This document shows, piece after piece, positions 46,634 through 58,824 of a stretch of DNA of 64,000 nucleotides. Made by a program: the position numbers and the translations under genes. Source of the stretch: Gammaproteobacteria bacterium (lineage in GTDB: Bacteria; Pseudomonadota; Gammaproteobacteria; HK1); the NCBI GenBank assembly GCA_021773795.1, contig JAJFJT010000003.1, positions 233,137-297,136 of the forward strand, given 5' to 3'. Below the pieces are notes generated by a model. The model made no database searches. It was not told where the DNA came from and was given only the letters and a program-made list of their open reading frames with translations. Each line of letters begins with the position of its first letter. Position 1 is the stretch's first letter.

Positions 46634-48931
46634 ATGGGTCAGGCCTATCCTAAAAAATCTAAAGCCATTCTGATGGAGACATCCATGGGCAAAGGACTCC
46701 GCGAAGGCGGGCTAATCCTGTGCTCTGCCCTGGCGCTTTATCTGCTGTTGGCTCTCAGCAGCTATCACCCCACGGATCCTGGCTGGTCCTTTAGTGGTGA
46801 GGCCAACGGGATTGTCAATCTCGGTGGCGTGGTTGGCGCCTGGATTGCCGATGTCCTGCTTTATCTTTGTGGCTATCTCTCCTACCTGTTCCCGGTAATG
46901 ATTGGCTATAGCGGCTGGTTGTTTTTTCGCCAATCAGGAGGTGCTATCTCCAGCCAGGGACGTGCTCATTTGTTCAGTCGGATCGGTGGTTTCGTGCTGA
47001 CCCTCGGTGCCGGTGCCGGCCTTGCTTCGCTTCATTTTGTAGCCCGTGGGCCGCTACCTCACGATACCGGAGGAGTCCTTGGAAACGCGGTAGGTGATGG
47101 CCTCATTCAGGTTTTCAGCATGCTCGGCGGCACACTCTTTCTGCTCGCCCTGTTCCTCACCGGTATCACCTTGTTTACCGGATTGTCCTGGCTGGCGCTG
47201 ATGGATAGCGTTGGTGATCTCACCTTGCGCCTGCTGAGTCGTAGCCTGCTGTTTCTGAAGCACTGTCGTGAACAACAGGAGGCGTGGCAAAAGCGTCGCC
47301 AGCGTCAGCAACATGTGGTGGAAGAAAAAGTGCGTAACCAGCGGCGAAAAAAGCCTCGGATTGAGCCCAGCATGCCGGCCGTGGAACCGAGCCTGAGGGT
47401 AGCCAAGGAACAACAGGTTCCACTTTTTGAACCGCCTGCCACCAGTTCATTACCCCCGTTATCCGTGCTTGATGCCCCGCAAACATCAGTTAAGGGCATG
47501 TCCAAGAGTGCCCTTGAGGCCCTGTCCCGGCAGGTGGAGCTGAAGCTGCGTGATTTTGGCATTGAGGTAGAAGTGGTGGCGGTTCATCCGGGGCCGGTCA
47601 TTACCCGTTTCGAACTCAATCTTGCCCCGGGTGTGAAGGTTAACCGCATCAGCAATCTGGCCAAGGATCTTGCCCGTTCCCTGTCCACTATCAGCCTGCG
47701 TATTGTTGACGTTATTCCCGGAAAATCGGTGGTGGGGCTGGAAATCCCCAACGAGGAACGGGAACTGGTGAGCCTGGGTGAAATCCTCAAATCCAACGAA
47801 TTTGACGAGAGTCTTTCGCCCCTGACCATCGCTTTGGGCAAGGATATATCGGGCTACCCGGTGGTGGTGGATCTGGCTCGCATGCCCCATTTGCTAGTGG
47901 CTGGCACCACCGGTTCGGGAAAATCTGTCGCCATCAACGCCATGGTGCTCAGCCTGCTCTATAAAGCGAATGCCAGCGATGTCCGCCTGATTCTGGTGGA
48001 CCCCAAGATGCTGGAACTATCCGTCTATCAGGACATTCCGCACCTGCTGACACCGGTCATCACCCAGATGAAGTATGCCGCTAACGCCCTGCGCTGGTGC
48101 GTGGCCGAGATGGAGCGGCGTTATCAGTTAATGGCCGCATTGGGCGTGCGCAATCTCGCAGGCTATAACCGCAAACTCAAGGATGCCCGCAGCAAAGGGA
48201 CACCCATCAGCGATCCCACCAGCAATATAGAGACAGAGGAAGAGGCGCCGTTGCTCGATCCCTTGCCTCACATCGTCGTGGTTATCGATGAATTGGCCGA
48301 TCTGATGATGACTACCGGCAAGAAGGTGGAAGAACTCATCGCCCGCTTGGCCCAGAAGGCCCGGGCTGCAGGGATTCACCTGATCCTCGCCACTCAACGT
48401 CCGTCGGTAGATGTGATCACTGGCCTTATCAAGGCCAATATTCCTACCCGCATTGCCTTTCAGGTCTCATCACGCATCGATTCGCGCACCATTCTGGACC
48501 AGGGTGGTGCCGAGCAACTGCTAGGCCATGGTGACATGCTTTATCTGCCACCGGGCACCAGCACCCCGACCCGGGTTCACGGTGCCTTTGTGTCGGATCA
48601 GGAGGTCCACCGTGTGGTGGACAATTTGCGTGGACGTGAGCAGCCGGACTACGTAGAGGAAGTTATCGAGGGCAAACATGCGTCATTACCGGAGGAGGGT
48701 GAAAACTCACCCAATGGAGAGAGTGCGGAGGATGATCCGCTCTACGATCAAGCGGTGCGCATCGTTACCGAGACGCGCCGGGCTTCTATCTCCGGCGTAC
48801 AACGGCATCTGAAGGTGGGTTACAACCGCGCCGCCCGCATGATTGAACAGATGGAACGAGTGGGTATCGTCTCTGCGCCACAAGGTAACGGTAATCGCGA
48901 GGTGCTGGCGCCTCCACCGCCGAAGCCATGA
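46634..48931 (+). CDS. ftsK: DNA translocase FtsK
   Basis: FtsK anchors at the division septum, pumps DNA and activates XerCD recombination at dif. The 765-residue protein is short compared with E. coli FtsK (1329) because its linker (about residues 210-280) is brief. Four membrane segments lie in the first 190 residues. The motor domain has Walker A G424-TTGSGK-S431 and Walker B with D552-E553 in [11 protein letters not shown]. The C-terminal gamma winged helix (about 705-760, [22 protein letters not shown]) reads KOPS and contacts XerD. The start at 46634 aligns with the E. coli N-terminus. Two TATAAT boxes (46588 and 46616) lie upstream. Its stop overlaps lolA by 4 bases. Confidence 0.97.
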   Translation: MGQAYPKKSKAILMETSMGKGLREGGLILCSALALYLLLALSSYHPTDPGWSFSGEANGIVNLGGVVGAWIADVLLYLCGYLSYLFPVMIGYSGWLFFRQSGGAISSQGRAHLFSRIGGFVLTLGAGAGLASLHFVARGPLPHDTGGVLGNAVGDGLIQVFSMLGGTLFLLALFLTGITLFTGLSWLALMDSVGDLTLRLLSRSLLFLKHCREQQEAWQKRRQRQQHVVEEKVRNQRRKKPRIEPSMPAVEPSLRVAKEQQVPLFEPPATSSLPPLSVLDAPQTSVKGMSKSALEALSRQVELKLRDFGIEVEVVAVHPGPVITRFELNLAPGVKVNRISNLAKDLARSLSTISLRIVDVIPGKSVVGLEIPNEERELVSLGEILKSNEFDESLSPLTIALGKDISGYPVVVDLARMPHLLVAGTTGSGKSVAINAMVLSLLYKANASDVRLILVDPKMLELSVYQDIPHLLTPVITQMKYAANALRWCVAEMERRYQLMAALGVRNLAGYNRKLKDARSKGTPISDPTSNIETEEEAPLLDPLPHIVVVIDELADLMMTTGKKVEELIARLAQKARAAGIHLILATQRPSVDVITGLIKANIPTRIAFQVSSRIDSRTILDQGGAEQLLGHGDMLYLPPGTSTPTRVHGAFVSDQEVHRVVDNLRGREQPDYVEEVIEGKHASLPEEGENSPNGESAEDDPLYDQAVRIVTETRRASISGVQRHLKVGYNRAARMIEQMERVGIVSAPQGNGNREVLAPPPPKP

Positions 48932-49574
48932 TGTTTTCAGCCTCTGTCAGCTGCTGCTGCCGCCTGTTAACAGCTCTTGCAGCCATACTCCTTTCCGCCA
49001 TAGCCAACGCCAATGGTATCGCGCAGTTGCAGCATTTCCTGGAGCAAACTCGCTCGTTGGAAACCCGCTTCCAGCAAACCCTCATCGATGAAACCCGCAC
49101 CGTGCGCGATCGTTCCGCAGGATTTTTTTACCTGCAACGCCCGGGGCATTTTCGCTGGGACTATAGCGGCCCCGAGGGGCAGCAGATCATCGCCGATGGC
49201 GAACGCGTGTGGCTGTATGACGTGGAACTGGCTCAAGTGACGGTCAGGCCTCAGAGCGAGGTGCTGGGTAGCTCTCCCGCCATGCTGTTGTCTACCGACG
49301 AGCCGGTAGAAAAGGGCTTCCAAATTAAAGAATTGAGCACACGTGACGGTCTGGAGTGGGTGGAGCTACTACCCCGGGACCAGCAGAACAACAGTTCTAC
49401 CGTACGGCTTGGCTTTCAGGACAATCTCCTTAGGGGAATGGAGTTCGTCGATGGTTTCGGTCAAACCACCACCTTTCGTTTCAGCACAATCCGTAGCAAC
49501 CTGGAAATAGATCCTGAACGCTTTCGTTTTGTAGCACCACCCGGAGTAGATGTCATTGGGGATGGTGCCCCGCG

Positions 49575-49578
<4 letters not shown>
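48928..49578 (+). CDS. lolA: Outer-membrane lipoprotein carrier LolA
   Basis: LolA carries lipoproteins across the periplasm from LolCDE to LolB. The 216-residue precursor has a signal peptide (about residues 1-29) with an unusual run of cysteines, SCCCR, before the hydrophobic core. The mature part shows the LolA landmarks [17 protein letters not shown] and [13 protein letters not shown], and the C-terminal [12 protein letters not shown]. It starts inside the ftsK stop (ATGA) and ends overlapping the GTG start of rarA, so ftsK-lolA-rarA are coupled. Confidence 0.95.
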
Positions 49579-52186
<2,608 letters not shown>

Positions 52187-52194
52187 ACCCAGTT

Positions 52195-52821
52195 ATGACG
52201 GAAAGCCTTCTTGAGGGATACCAGCGTTTTCGCACCGGTTATTATCGCGAGAAACAGAGCTATTTGGGCACCTTGACCAAGGGACAATTCCCCAAGGTTG
52301 CCTTAATCAGCTGCTGTGATTCCCGTGTGGATCCGGGAATTCTCTTCGATGCCACACCGGGGGATGTCTTTGTGATCCGCAACGTCGCTAACCTGGTACC
52401 CCCATGGGAGCCTGATGGCCACCACCACGGCACCAGCGCAGCGCTGGAATTTGCCGTCTCTGAGTTGAAAGTGGAGCACATTGTCATACTGGGACACGCT
52501 AACTGTGGTGGCATCCGGGCGCTGATGGAACAAGACCCCGATACGGAATCAGATAGTTTCATTGCCCGCTGGATGGATATTGCCGCAGGGGCAAAAGAAG
52601 AGGTTCTTGCCAACAGCGAGGCACAAGGGTTTGAAGCACAGTGTCACGCCTGTGAGCAGGCTGCCGTACGTATTTCGTTACAAAACCTGATGAGCTTCCC
52701 GTGGATTAGTGCCGCGGTAAAAAAGGGACATCTAAGCTTGCACGGCTGGTATTACGACCTGCACGACGGACTCATCTTGCAGCTTGAAAACGGGGTAGAA
52801 CTGGGAATATCAAGCCCATAA
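52195..52821 (+). CDS. Beta-class carbonic anhydrase
   Basis: It interconverts CO2 and bicarbonate. The 208-residue protein has the beta-class zinc ligands: C40 in the C-x-D-x-R motif (C40, D42, R44 in ISCCDSRVD) and H101/C104 in ILGHANCGG. No signal peptide is seen, so it is cytoplasmic. A longer in-frame reading upstream overlaps serS in another frame and is rejected in favour of the ATG at 52195. It follows serS closely and ends at a bidirectional terminator shared with the convergent BI-1 gene. Confidence 0.93.
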   Translation: MTESLLEGYQRFRTGYYREKQSYLGTLTKGQFPKVALISCCDSRVDPGILFDATPGDVFVIRNVANLVPPWEPDGHHHGTSAALEFAVSELKVEHIVILGHANCGGIRALMEQDPDTESDSFIARWMDIAAGAKEEVLANSEAQGFEAQCHACEQAAVRISLQNLMSFPWISAAVKKGHLSLHGWYYDLHDGLILQLENGVELGISSP

Positions 52822-52850
52822 AAAAACCCGGCTGAGAGCCGGGTTTTTTT
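52821..52850. terminator. Bidirectional intrinsic terminator
   Basis: CCCGGCT (52827-52833), loop GAG, AGCCGGG (52837-52843) is flanked by six A on the left and seven T on the right. It can therefore stop transcription of the carbonic anhydrase gene on the plus strand and of the BI-1 gene on the minus strand. Confidence 0.92.
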
Positions 52851-52866
52851 ATGGGGTGAGGGAGAA

Positions 52867-53535
52867 CTAGTCTTCGCCAGCAAAGACTCCCAGCAGATGA
52901 AGCAGGGAAGTGAACAGGTTGAAGATGATCACATACAAACTGACAGTCGCCATGATGTAGTTGGTTTCTCCGCCGTGAATCATGGCACTGGTCTGATACA
53001 GAATCAGCCCGGACATCAGCAGGATGAAGATCGCCGATACCGCCAGAGAAAGGGCAGGCACGCTGAAAAACATCGCCCCAAGGCCAGCCAGGAAGGCAAC
53101 CAGAATGCCCACCATGAGGAAGCCGCCCATGAAGCTGAAATCCTTCTGCGAGCTGAGCGCGTAACCGGAAAGCCCGAGAAAGATGATGCCAGTACCGCCC
53201 ATAGCCATCATCACCAACTGGCTGCCGTTACCAAAGGCATGGACATAGAAGCTGAGGATGGGGCCGAGGGTCAGGCCCATGAAGCCGGTGAGGGCAAATA
53301 CGCAGACCAGGCCCATGGCGCTGTTACGCAAGCGCGTGGTCAGGAACAACAAGCCGAAATATCCTCCCAGGACTATGAGGAAGTGCATGGGTGGAAAACC
53401 AACGGCCATGGAGACGCCCGCGGTCAGGGCGCTGAACAGCAAGGTCATGGAAAGCAGGGTGTAGGTGTTACGAATCAGCTTGCTGGTGGCAAGGCTCGCG
53501 ACTGGGCGAGCAATTGCGGGGTTATTGGGAAACAT
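52867..53535 (-). CDS. Bax inhibitor-1/YccA family membrane protein
   Basis: A 222-residue protein of the BI-1 (TMBIM/UPF0005) family with seven predicted membrane segments. Bacterial relatives include YccA, which modulates FtsH, and YbhL. The ATG at 53535 is chosen because AGGAGA lies 8 bases upstream; a more distant in-frame start lacks this. Landmarks are the N-terminal NKLIRNTYTLLSMT-like segment (here SKLIRNTYTLLSMTLLFSA), GLTLGPILSFYVHAFGNG, and a C-terminal SLYVIIFNLFTSLLHLLGVF with an acidic end. Its terminator is shared with the carbonic anhydrase gene. Function in this organism is unproven. Confidence 0.88.
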   Translation of the reverse strand: MFPNNPAIARPVASLATSKLIRNTYTLLSMTLLFSALTAGVSMAVGFPPMHFLIVLGGYFGLLFLTTRLRNSAMGLVCVFALTGFMGLTLGPILSFYVHAFGNGSQLVMMAMGGTGIIFLGLSGYALSSQKDFSFMGGFLMVGILVAFLAGLGAMFFSVPALSLAVSAIFILLMSGLILYQTSAMIHGGETNYIMATVSLYVIIFNLFTSLLHLLGVFAGED

Positions 53536-53690
53536 ACGGAAGTTCTCCTGTGAAAAGCCAACTATCGACAGCGCCATCTTACCTGCGCACACAATCTCGT
53601 CAACCGCTTAGATGGGGGTAAACCACCAAAGTTTCAAGCCCCATACGGCTTCCTTCTTCCCACCCCTATACGCTATCCTTCGCCTCCCTT

Positions 53691-53778
53691 GGAGAGGTGG
53701 CCGAGCGGTTGAAGGCGGTAGTCTTGAAAACTATTGAACCTAACGGTTCCGGGGGTTCGAATCCCTCCCTCTCCGCCA
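53691..53778 (+). tRNA. tRNA-Ser (anticodon TGA)
   Basis: An 88-base class II tRNA with acceptor arms GGAGAGG / CCTCTCC, anticodon TGA at 53725-53727 in the loop CTTGAAA, a long variable arm (TTGAACCTAACGGTTCC region), the T-loop GTTCGAATC and an encoded CCA end. It stands alone, between the divergent start of the BI-1 gene and the 3' end of the cyclophilin gene. Confidence 0.95.
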
Positions 53779-53793
53779 TACACTGTGGGATGC

Positions 53794-54402
53794 CTATTTA
53801 GCTCCTACAACCACCCGCTTTATCGAATTGATTTTTACCATGGTCTGCGGCACATCGCGTCCGAAAGGACCACCCGAGCCTGTCGGCACTTTACGAATCT
53901 GCTCCATCACCTCCAAACCCTCCACCACGCGTCCGAAGACGGTGTAGCCCCAACCCCGGGCGGTCGGTGCGGTGTGATCAAGAAAGCTGTTATCCACAAC
54001 ATTGATGAAGAACTGGGCAGTGGCGGAGTGGGGATTGCCGGTGCGGGCCATGGCAATGCTTCCACGCAGGTTTTTGAGGCCGTTATTAGCCTCACTACGG
54101 ATTTCCACGTGGGTGCTCTTGCGCCGGTAGCTCGTATCGTAGCCACCACCCTGAATCATGAAGTTGCCGATGACTCGATGAAAAATAGTACCATCATAAA
54201 AGCCCTCGTCCACGTAGCGAAGGAAATTCGCCGCTGAAACGGGTGCCTGTTTGTGATTGAGTTCCAGTACCATATCTCCCAGAGAGGTTTGCACCAGCAC
54301 GCGCGGGGCACCTTCTCCGTTTGCTTGCAGGGGCGTAATGGCAAGCATAAGCAGGCCGAGCAGGGCAGGAAAATGGTTTTTCCAAAGGCGCGAATAAAGC
54401 AA
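53794..54402 (-). CDS. Periplasmic peptidyl-prolyl cis-trans isomerase (cyclophilin, PpiA-like)
   Basis: Cyclophilins speed cis-trans isomerisation of prolyl bonds during folding. The 202-residue precursor has a signal peptide (about residues 1-28, core [16 protein letters not shown]), so it should act in the periplasm like PpiA. The cyclophilin core shows [17 protein letters not shown] with the catalytic Arg, [23 protein letters not shown], and [14 protein letters not shown] (landmarks). A C-terminal KRVVV extension is short. Its stop lies 15 bases from the CCA end of tRNA-Ser, with no terminator between. Confidence 0.94.
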   Translation of the reverse strand: MLYSRLWKNHFPALLGLLMLAITPLQANGEGAPRVLVQTSLGDMVLELNHKQAPVSAANFLRYVDEGFYDGTIFHRVIGNFMIQGGGYDTSYRRKSTHVEIRSEANNGLKNLRGSIAMARTGNPHSATAQFFINVVDNSFLDHTAPTARGWGYTVFGRVVEGLEVMEQIRKVPTGSGGPFGRDVPQTMVKINSIKRVVVGAK

Positions 54403-54775
54403 AGGTAAGTCTCCTTATGAACTTGTAAGCAAGGTGCGCATGGTAGCGTCTCGACCATGTGGTGCAAGTATCGCGCGGCATTGCCAGATCAGCATATCGC
54501 CATTCGCCTACACAGCGCGGGGGTTTCGCCTACATTTGAATTGCGGCTATTCCATGACATGGATAATACCCGGCCTTAAGATTTATTCAGTGCACATGGA
54601 AACCAAGGTAGGTCTTGGTGCACAAGGATTTTTACTTGTAGCCTTTTCGTCGTCCCCCCCCCTGAAAATCCAAACTCTCGGCATGCACTTTCCCGGGAAC
54701 ACTCCTAATATGTGTATCAAGTTCCCGGTCCTTTAATCCAGCCAGGCTTCGTAATTAGTCAGAGGTCCCCAAAAC
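54403..54775. other. Intergenic region between the cyclophilin and uvrY genes
   Basis: These 373 bases have no convincing gene. Visible structures are an inverted repeat CCAAG (54603-54607) / CTTGG (54614-54618) inside a GTGCAC pair (54590-54595 / 54618-54623), and a run of nine or more C residues at about 54652-54661. The promoters of both divergent genes must lie here, but no consensus pair stands out. Confidence 0.45.
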
Positions 54776-55408
54776 ATGACACGTATTCTCCTCGTAGATG
54801 ATCATGCACTGGTGCGTGCTGGTGTCCGGCGCCTACTGGAAGATGCCGATGACATGGAGATTGTCGCTGAGGCAACGACTGGGGAGCAGGCTATTAAACT
54901 TAGCCGAAGCCTCGACTTTGACCTCATTATGATGGACATCAATATGCCCGGTTTCGGCGGCTTGGAGGCAAGCCGAAAGCTGCTTAAGCTCAATCCCTGC
55001 ATGAAAATCATCATTCTCAGCATGCATATGGATGGGCCTTTACCCGGACAACTCCTCGATATGGGGGTTAAGGGCTATCTCACTAAAGGCAGTAGCCGGG
55101 ACGAAATGCTGCTGGCGCTGCGTGAAGTGTATGCGGGAAGACGTTATATCTGTGCGGAGACCGCGCAACAAATGGTGCTCAATGGCCACGGCAACGATGA
55201 ATCCCCCTTTTCCGATTTGTCGCCTCGGGAACTAAATATTGTCATTTTGTGTGCCAAGGGAATGCGCATTCAGGAGATTGGCGAGCATCTATGTATCAGC
55301 CCTAAAACGGTAAGCAGCTACCGCACCAGGATCTATGAAAAGCTTGGGGTAGAGAATGATGTTGAGCTATCTCGCCTCGCTATTCTCCATCAGCTGGTCG
55401 AGTTATAG
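54776..55408 (+). CDS. uvrY: Response regulator of the UvrY/GacA type (LuxR family)
   Basis: UvrY/GacA is the response regulator partner of BarA/GacS that activates small RNAs opposing CsrA/RsmA. The 210-residue protein has a receiver domain with D8-D9, the phospho-acceptor D54 in MMDINMPG and K104 region LTKGSS. A LuxR-type helix-turn-helix follows at about residues 145-205 (LSPRELNIVILCAKGMRIQEIGEHL, SPKTVSSYRTRIYEKLGV; landmarks). Its position directly before uvrC and pgsA is the classical uvrY-uvrC-pgsA order, which supports the name. The sensor kinase is not in the window. Confidence 0.93.
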   Translation: MTRILLVDDHALVRAGVRRLLEDADDMEIVAEATTGEQAIKLSRSLDFDLIMMDINMPGFGGLEASRKLLKLNPCMKIIILSMHMDGPLPGQLLDMGVKGYLTKGSSRDEMLLALREVYAGRRYICAETAQQMVLNGHGNDESPFSDLSPRELNIVILCAKGMRIQEIGEHLCISPKTVSSYRTRIYEKLGVENDVELSRLAILHQLVEL

Positions 55409-55465
55409 GTCGGTAGAAAGAAAAATCGGTGTCAGCGGATCTTTTCGGGCGGTATAGTTGCCCCG

Positions 55466-57319
55466 ATGTCCGCCGAGAAACCCACGAGCCCCCCTTTTGA
55501 TGGCAGCCGCTTTTTACGCACCCTGACCGCCAAGCCCGGGGTCTATCGCATGTTGGATGATGCGGGGCAGATCCTCTACATCGGCAAGGCCAAAAATCTC
55601 AAGAAGCGAGTTTCCAGCTACTTCCGTAAGAGCGAAACGCTTGCGCCCAAGACTCGTGCCCTGGTGTTGAACACAAGAGGGATGGAGGTAACCGTAACCC
55701 ACACGGAAACCGAGGCCCTGCTGCTGGAAAGCAACCTCATTAAGGAATACCTCCCACGTTTTAACATTCTGTTTCGTGACGACAAGAGCTTTCCATATAT
55801 CTATTTATCCACGGAGCAAAGCTATCCAGGGCTGGGTTTTCACCGGGGCTCCAAGCGTAAGGCGGGGCGCTATTTCGGCCCCTTTCCCAGTTCCGCAGCG
55901 GTGCGTGAAAGCCTCGGCTTGCTGCAAAAATTATTTCATGTACGTCAGTGTGAGGATTCCTTTTTCCAGAATCGCTCACGACCCTGCCTGCAACACCAGA
56001 TCAAGCGTTGCAGCGGGCCTTGTACCGGTGAAATCAGTGAATCCGCCTATAGTGAAGATGTCAGGCACACCCAGATGTTTCTGGAAGGGCGGAGCCAACG
56101 GGTAGGCAAGGAATTGGTCGATCGTATGGAGGCGGCTGCCTCGGTGCTCGATTTTGAGCAGGCGGCTCGTTATCGGGATCAGATCGCCTGGTTGAAACAG
56201 ATTCAGGCTCGCCAGCATGTCAGTGGCATTCGTGGAGCAGGGGAGTGTGATGTGATTGCCGCCCATCATGAGCACGGGGCTGCGGTGGTGGAGGTCTGCT
56301 TTATTCGCCGGGGTGAGCGGCTTGGTAATAAAGCCTACTTTCCCCGTCGCGCCACCGAGGCCAGCAACGCGGATTTGCTGCAAGCCTTTCTGTCACAGTA
56401 TTACCTCGCCAGTCGCCCAGTCCCGCGCGAAATTCTTGTCAGCAGCGATTTCCCGGGGCTTGGGGCACTGGCTGAAATACTCAGTAAGCGTTGTAAACAC
56501 CGTGTGCGCATCGCGTATCGGCTGCGTGGTGAACGGGCACGCTGGTTACAGATGGCTGAAGAAAATGCCCGCTTCGCCCTGCGCCAGCACCTGGCTGGAA
56601 AAGAGAGTATCCAGCAACGTTTGGAGAAATTACAGCTTGCCCTTGGTTTGGAAGCCATGCCGGAACGCCTGGAATGCTTTGATATCAGCCATACTCAAGG
56701 TGAGGCAACGGTGGCTTCGTGTGTGGTTTTTGGTGGCGATGGTCCCCGCAAGGAAGACTATCGAAAATTTAACATCGATGGCATCACTCCTGGCGATGAT
56801 TATGCGGCCATGCACCAGGCATTAAGACGGCGCTACAGCCGCATACAGCAGTCTGAAGAGGCCCGTTTACCTGACATCATTATCGTCGATGGGGGTAAGG
56901 GCCAGCTCAGTCAGGCACTGGCGGTAATGGCAGAGTTGGGGCTGCACGATGTCACGCTACTAGGGGTTGTTAAAGGGCTCGGCAGAAAGGCTAGTCTGGA
57001 TTCGCTCATCTTGCCGGGGAGCAAGGCCCCTCTTATACTTCCGCCTGAATCCGGGGCCTTGCATCTGGTGCAGCAAATCCGCGATGAGGCCCATCGTTTT
57101 GCCATTAGCGGACACCGCGCCCGAAGAGCAAAAAAGCGTATGCGTTCAGTACTCGAAGATATTCCCGGCGTGGGCAGCAAGCGTCGCCAGAACCTGCTCC
57201 GCGCCTTTGGTGGTCTGCAGGGCGTATGTGGAGCTGGCATTGAGGACCTCGCGGCGGTGGATGGCATCAGCACCCAATTGGCAGGCAGCATTTACGAACA
57301 CTTCCACGGCAACGAATGA
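55466..57319 (+). CDS. uvrC: Excinuclease ABC subunit C
   Basis: UvrC makes the two incisions of nucleotide excision repair. The 617-residue protein has the GIY-YIG nuclease with G25-V-Y27 and Y38-I-G40 for the 3' incision, and the UVR motif for UvrB contact (about 205-240). The RNase-H-like nuclease is present with DISHTQGEATVASCVVF, and the VDGGKGQL motif completes the 5' incision site. Tandem helix-hairpin-helix motifs close the protein (IPGVGSKRRQNLLRAFGGL, about 557-575). It begins 57 bases after uvrY and overlaps pgsA by 4 bases. Confidence 0.97.
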   Translation: MSAEKPTSPPFDGSRFLRTLTAKPGVYRMLDDAGQILYIGKAKNLKKRVSSYFRKSETLAPKTRALVLNTRGMEVTVTHTETEALLLESNLIKEYLPRFNILFRDDKSFPYIYLSTEQSYPGLGFHRGSKRKAGRYFGPFPSSAAVRESLGLLQKLFHVRQCEDSFFQNRSRPCLQHQIKRCSGPCTGEISESAYSEDVRHTQMFLEGRSQRVGKELVDRMEAAASVLDFEQAARYRDQIAWLKQIQARQHVSGIRGAGECDVIAAHHEHGAAVVEVCFIRRGERLGNKAYFPRRATEASNADLLQAFLSQYYLASRPVPREILVSSDFPGLGALAEILSKRCKHRVRIAYRLRGERARWLQMAEENARFALRQHLAGKESIQQRLEKLQLALGLEAMPERLECFDISHTQGEATVASCVVFGGDGPRKEDYRKFNIDGITPGDDYAAMHQALRRRYSRIQQSEEARLPDIIIVDGGKGQLSQALAVMAELGLHDVTLLGVVKGLGRKASLDSLILPGSKAPLILPPESGALHLVQQIRDEAHRFAISGHRARRAKKRMRSVLEDIPGVGSKRRQNLLRAFGGLQGVCGAGIEDLAAVDGISTQLAGSIYEHFHGNE

Positions 57320-57876
57320 ATATTCCCAATAGCCTTACCCTGCTTCGCATTGCTCTGATCCCGCTTTTTGTGGGCCTTTTCTATTTGCCTTATGCGTGGG
57401 CAAATGCAGCGACCGCGGCGATTTTTGGCCTTGCCGCCCTGACCGACCTTCTGGACGGCTATCTTGCCCGCCGCCTGCACCAGACTTCGGCTCTGGGGGC
57501 CTTTCTGGACCCGGTTGCAGACAAATTAATGGTCACGGTAGCACTGGTACTGCTAGTCCAGGCACATCCGTTCTGGTGGATGGCGTTGCCGGCAATCATC
57601 ATCATCTGTCGCGAGATAACCATTTCGGCCTTGCGCGAATGGATGGCTGAGCTGGGGCAACGCACTCAGGTAGCCGTAGCCACTATCGGCAAGGTCAAAA
57701 CCACGATGCAAATCCTGGCTCTGCTGCTATTGCTCTATCACGATTCCGTAAGCTTTTTTCCCACCTACGAGGTAGGCGTCACGCTGCTGTATCTGGCTGC
57801 TTTCCTCACCCTTTGGTCCATGGTGGTGTACCTGCATGCGGCTATTCCCTTTCTATTGGCCACCGAGAAACGCTAA
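57316..57876 (+). CDS. pgsA: CDP-diacylglycerol--glycerol-3-phosphate 3-phosphatidyltransferase
   Basis: PgsA makes phosphatidylglycerol phosphate, the first committed step to phosphatidylglycerol and cardiolipin. The 186-residue inner-membrane protein has the CDP-alcohol phosphotransferase motif D-G-x2-A-R-x8-G-x3-D-x3-D (DLLDGYLARR followed by ALGAFLDPVADKLM, about residues 48-75). Four to five membrane segments surround it. It starts within the uvrC stop (ATGA). A strong promoter for tRNA-Gly begins 16 bases after its stop. Confidence 0.97.
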   Translation: MNIPNSLTLLRIALIPLFVGLFYLPYAWANAATAAIFGLAALTDLLDGYLARRLHQTSALGAFLDPVADKLMVTVALVLLVQAHPFWWMALPAIIIICREITISALREWMAELGQRTQVAVATIGKVKTTMQILALLLLLYHDSVSFFPTYEVGVTLLYLAAFLTLWSMVVYLHAAIPFLLATEKR

Positions 57877-57892
57877 GGGATGGAATCTATCC

Positions 57893-57920
57893 TTGACAGG
57901 CCGGGGTTCGCCGCTAGAAT
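57893..57920 (+). promoter_or_regulatory. Sigma-70 promoter of the tRNA-Gly gene
   Basis: TTGACA (57893-57898) and TAGAAT (57915-57920) are separated by 16 bases and followed by a GC-rich discriminator-like stretch (ACAGCCCCC). This is what is expected of a strong, growth-regulated stable RNA promoter. The tRNA begins at 57936. Confidence 0.85.
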
Positions 57921-57935
57921 ACAGCCCCCTGAAGT

Positions 57936-58011
<76 letters not shown>

Positions 58012-58022
58012 ATTTAATGATT

Positions 58023-58060
58023 AGCCGGTGTGGAGTTATATGACCACCGGCTTTTTTTTT
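58023..58060 (+). terminator. Intrinsic terminator between tRNA-Gly and tRNA-Cys, followed by a second hairpin
   Basis: AGCCGGTG (58023-58030) and CACCGGCT (58045-58052) form an 8-bp stem followed by a run of nine T residues (58052-58060). A further hairpin, CGCGCGAACCC / GGGTTTGCGCG (58061-58071 / 58076-58086), lies just before tRNA-Cys. In E. coli these tRNAs are one transcript, so a strong terminator here is unexpected. Confidence 0.85.
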
Positions 58061-58093
58061 CGCGCGAACCCTGCCGGGTTTGCGCGTTCCTAA

Positions 58094-58167
58094 GGCTGAG
58101 TGGCAGAGTGGTCATGCAGCGGCCTGCAAAGCCGTGTACGCCGGTTCGATTCCGGCCTCAGCCTCCA
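58094..58167 (+). tRNA. tRNA-Cys (anticodon GCA)
   Basis: A 74-base tRNA with acceptor arms GGCTGAG / CTCAGCC, anticodon GCA at 58126-58128, T-arm CCGGTTCGATTCCGG and an encoded TCCA end. No separate promoter is evident between the terminator and the gene, so expression may depend on read-through or on a hidden promoter. Confidence 0.97.
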
Positions 58168-58201
58168 ATCATTATCCCCCTGAGTTACAGCAGAACCCCA
58201 A

Positions 58202-58289
58202 GCCCGGGTGGCGGAACAGGTAGACGCAGCGGACTTAAAATCCGCCGGCCATTGCGGCCGTGCCGGTTCGATTCCGGCCTCGGGCACCA
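58202..58289 (+). tRNA. tRNA-Leu (anticodon TAA)
   Basis: An 88-base class II tRNA with acceptor arms GCCCGGG / CTCGGGC (first position pairs aside), anticodon TAA at 58236-58238 in the loop CTTAAAA, a long variable arm (GGCCATTGCGGCC), T-arm CCGGTTCGATTCCGG and an encoded ACCA end. Third of the group; the apt pseudogene converges 20 bases further on. Confidence 0.96.
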
Positions 58290-58308
58290 AACAAACCCCG
58301 TGATTTCC

Positions 58309-58803
58309 TTAGTAATGCAGCAGGGAATACACCCGGTGGCCAGCCAGTTGTTCCCGGCCGCCCAGCTCATCAAGTTCGATGATAAAGGCGAGGGCCAAGA
58401 CCGAGCCTCCAAGGTGCTCCCATGCTCACTGGTATCCACATGCGCCTCCAGTGTTGCCGAACCACTTTCCAGATCGTAGGAAACGCTATGGACGTCGTGA
58501 GGCAGCTTGCCCTGCTTGCGAAGGGGTACGAAGGGCACGCCCAGTTCCCAAGCCGCGAGACTACCGAAGATGAATCCGCGTGCCTCCATGCCTGCCACTG
58601 CACTGATGTCCTCATCGATAAAGGGGGTCAGCAATTGATAGATAGCGAGCTTAAGGGCCCGCGGGTCGCCCACCAGTGGGGTGATATCCCGAAATACGAT
58701 GCCGGGTTTGGAAAAATCCGGGATGGCACGGATTTTTTCTCAAGTCGATGCATAGGTCATCCAACCGCTTTATTAGCGCCTGTTCCCAACGGTCTGGCCA
58801 CAT
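58309..58803 (-). pseudogene. apt: Adenine phosphoribosyltransferase, decayed (frameshift plus internal deletion)
   Basis: Apt salvages adenine to AMP. A good start is still present: ATG at 58803 with GGAG 7 bases upstream, encoding MWPDRWEQALIKRLDDLC. At a run of six A residues (58733-58738, minus-strand reading) the frame breaks; removing one A joins it to IRAIPDFSKPGIVFRDITPL. This frame continues through EARGFIFG and VPLRKQGKLP to EAHVD. The next part of Apt, about 28 residues with the PRPP loop (VDDLLATGGT), is missing. The sequence then resumes in another frame at EHLGGSVLALAFIIELDELGG and ends HRVYSLLHY with a stop at 58309. Two independent lesions, one deleting the active site, argue for a true pseudogene rather than a base-calling error. 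Confidence 0.85.
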
Positions 58804-58824
58804 ACAACACTCCACCCCTGATGG

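Noticed and set aside
52897..53553. A 218-codon open frame antisense to the BI-1 gene
   Set aside because: The product is low-complexity, rich in Gln, Glu, His and Gly, as expected from the complement of a hydrophobic membrane protein.
53691..53778. tRNA-Ser as an integration site
   Set aside because: Both sides are ordinary core genes with no integrase and no repeated tRNA 3' end in the window.
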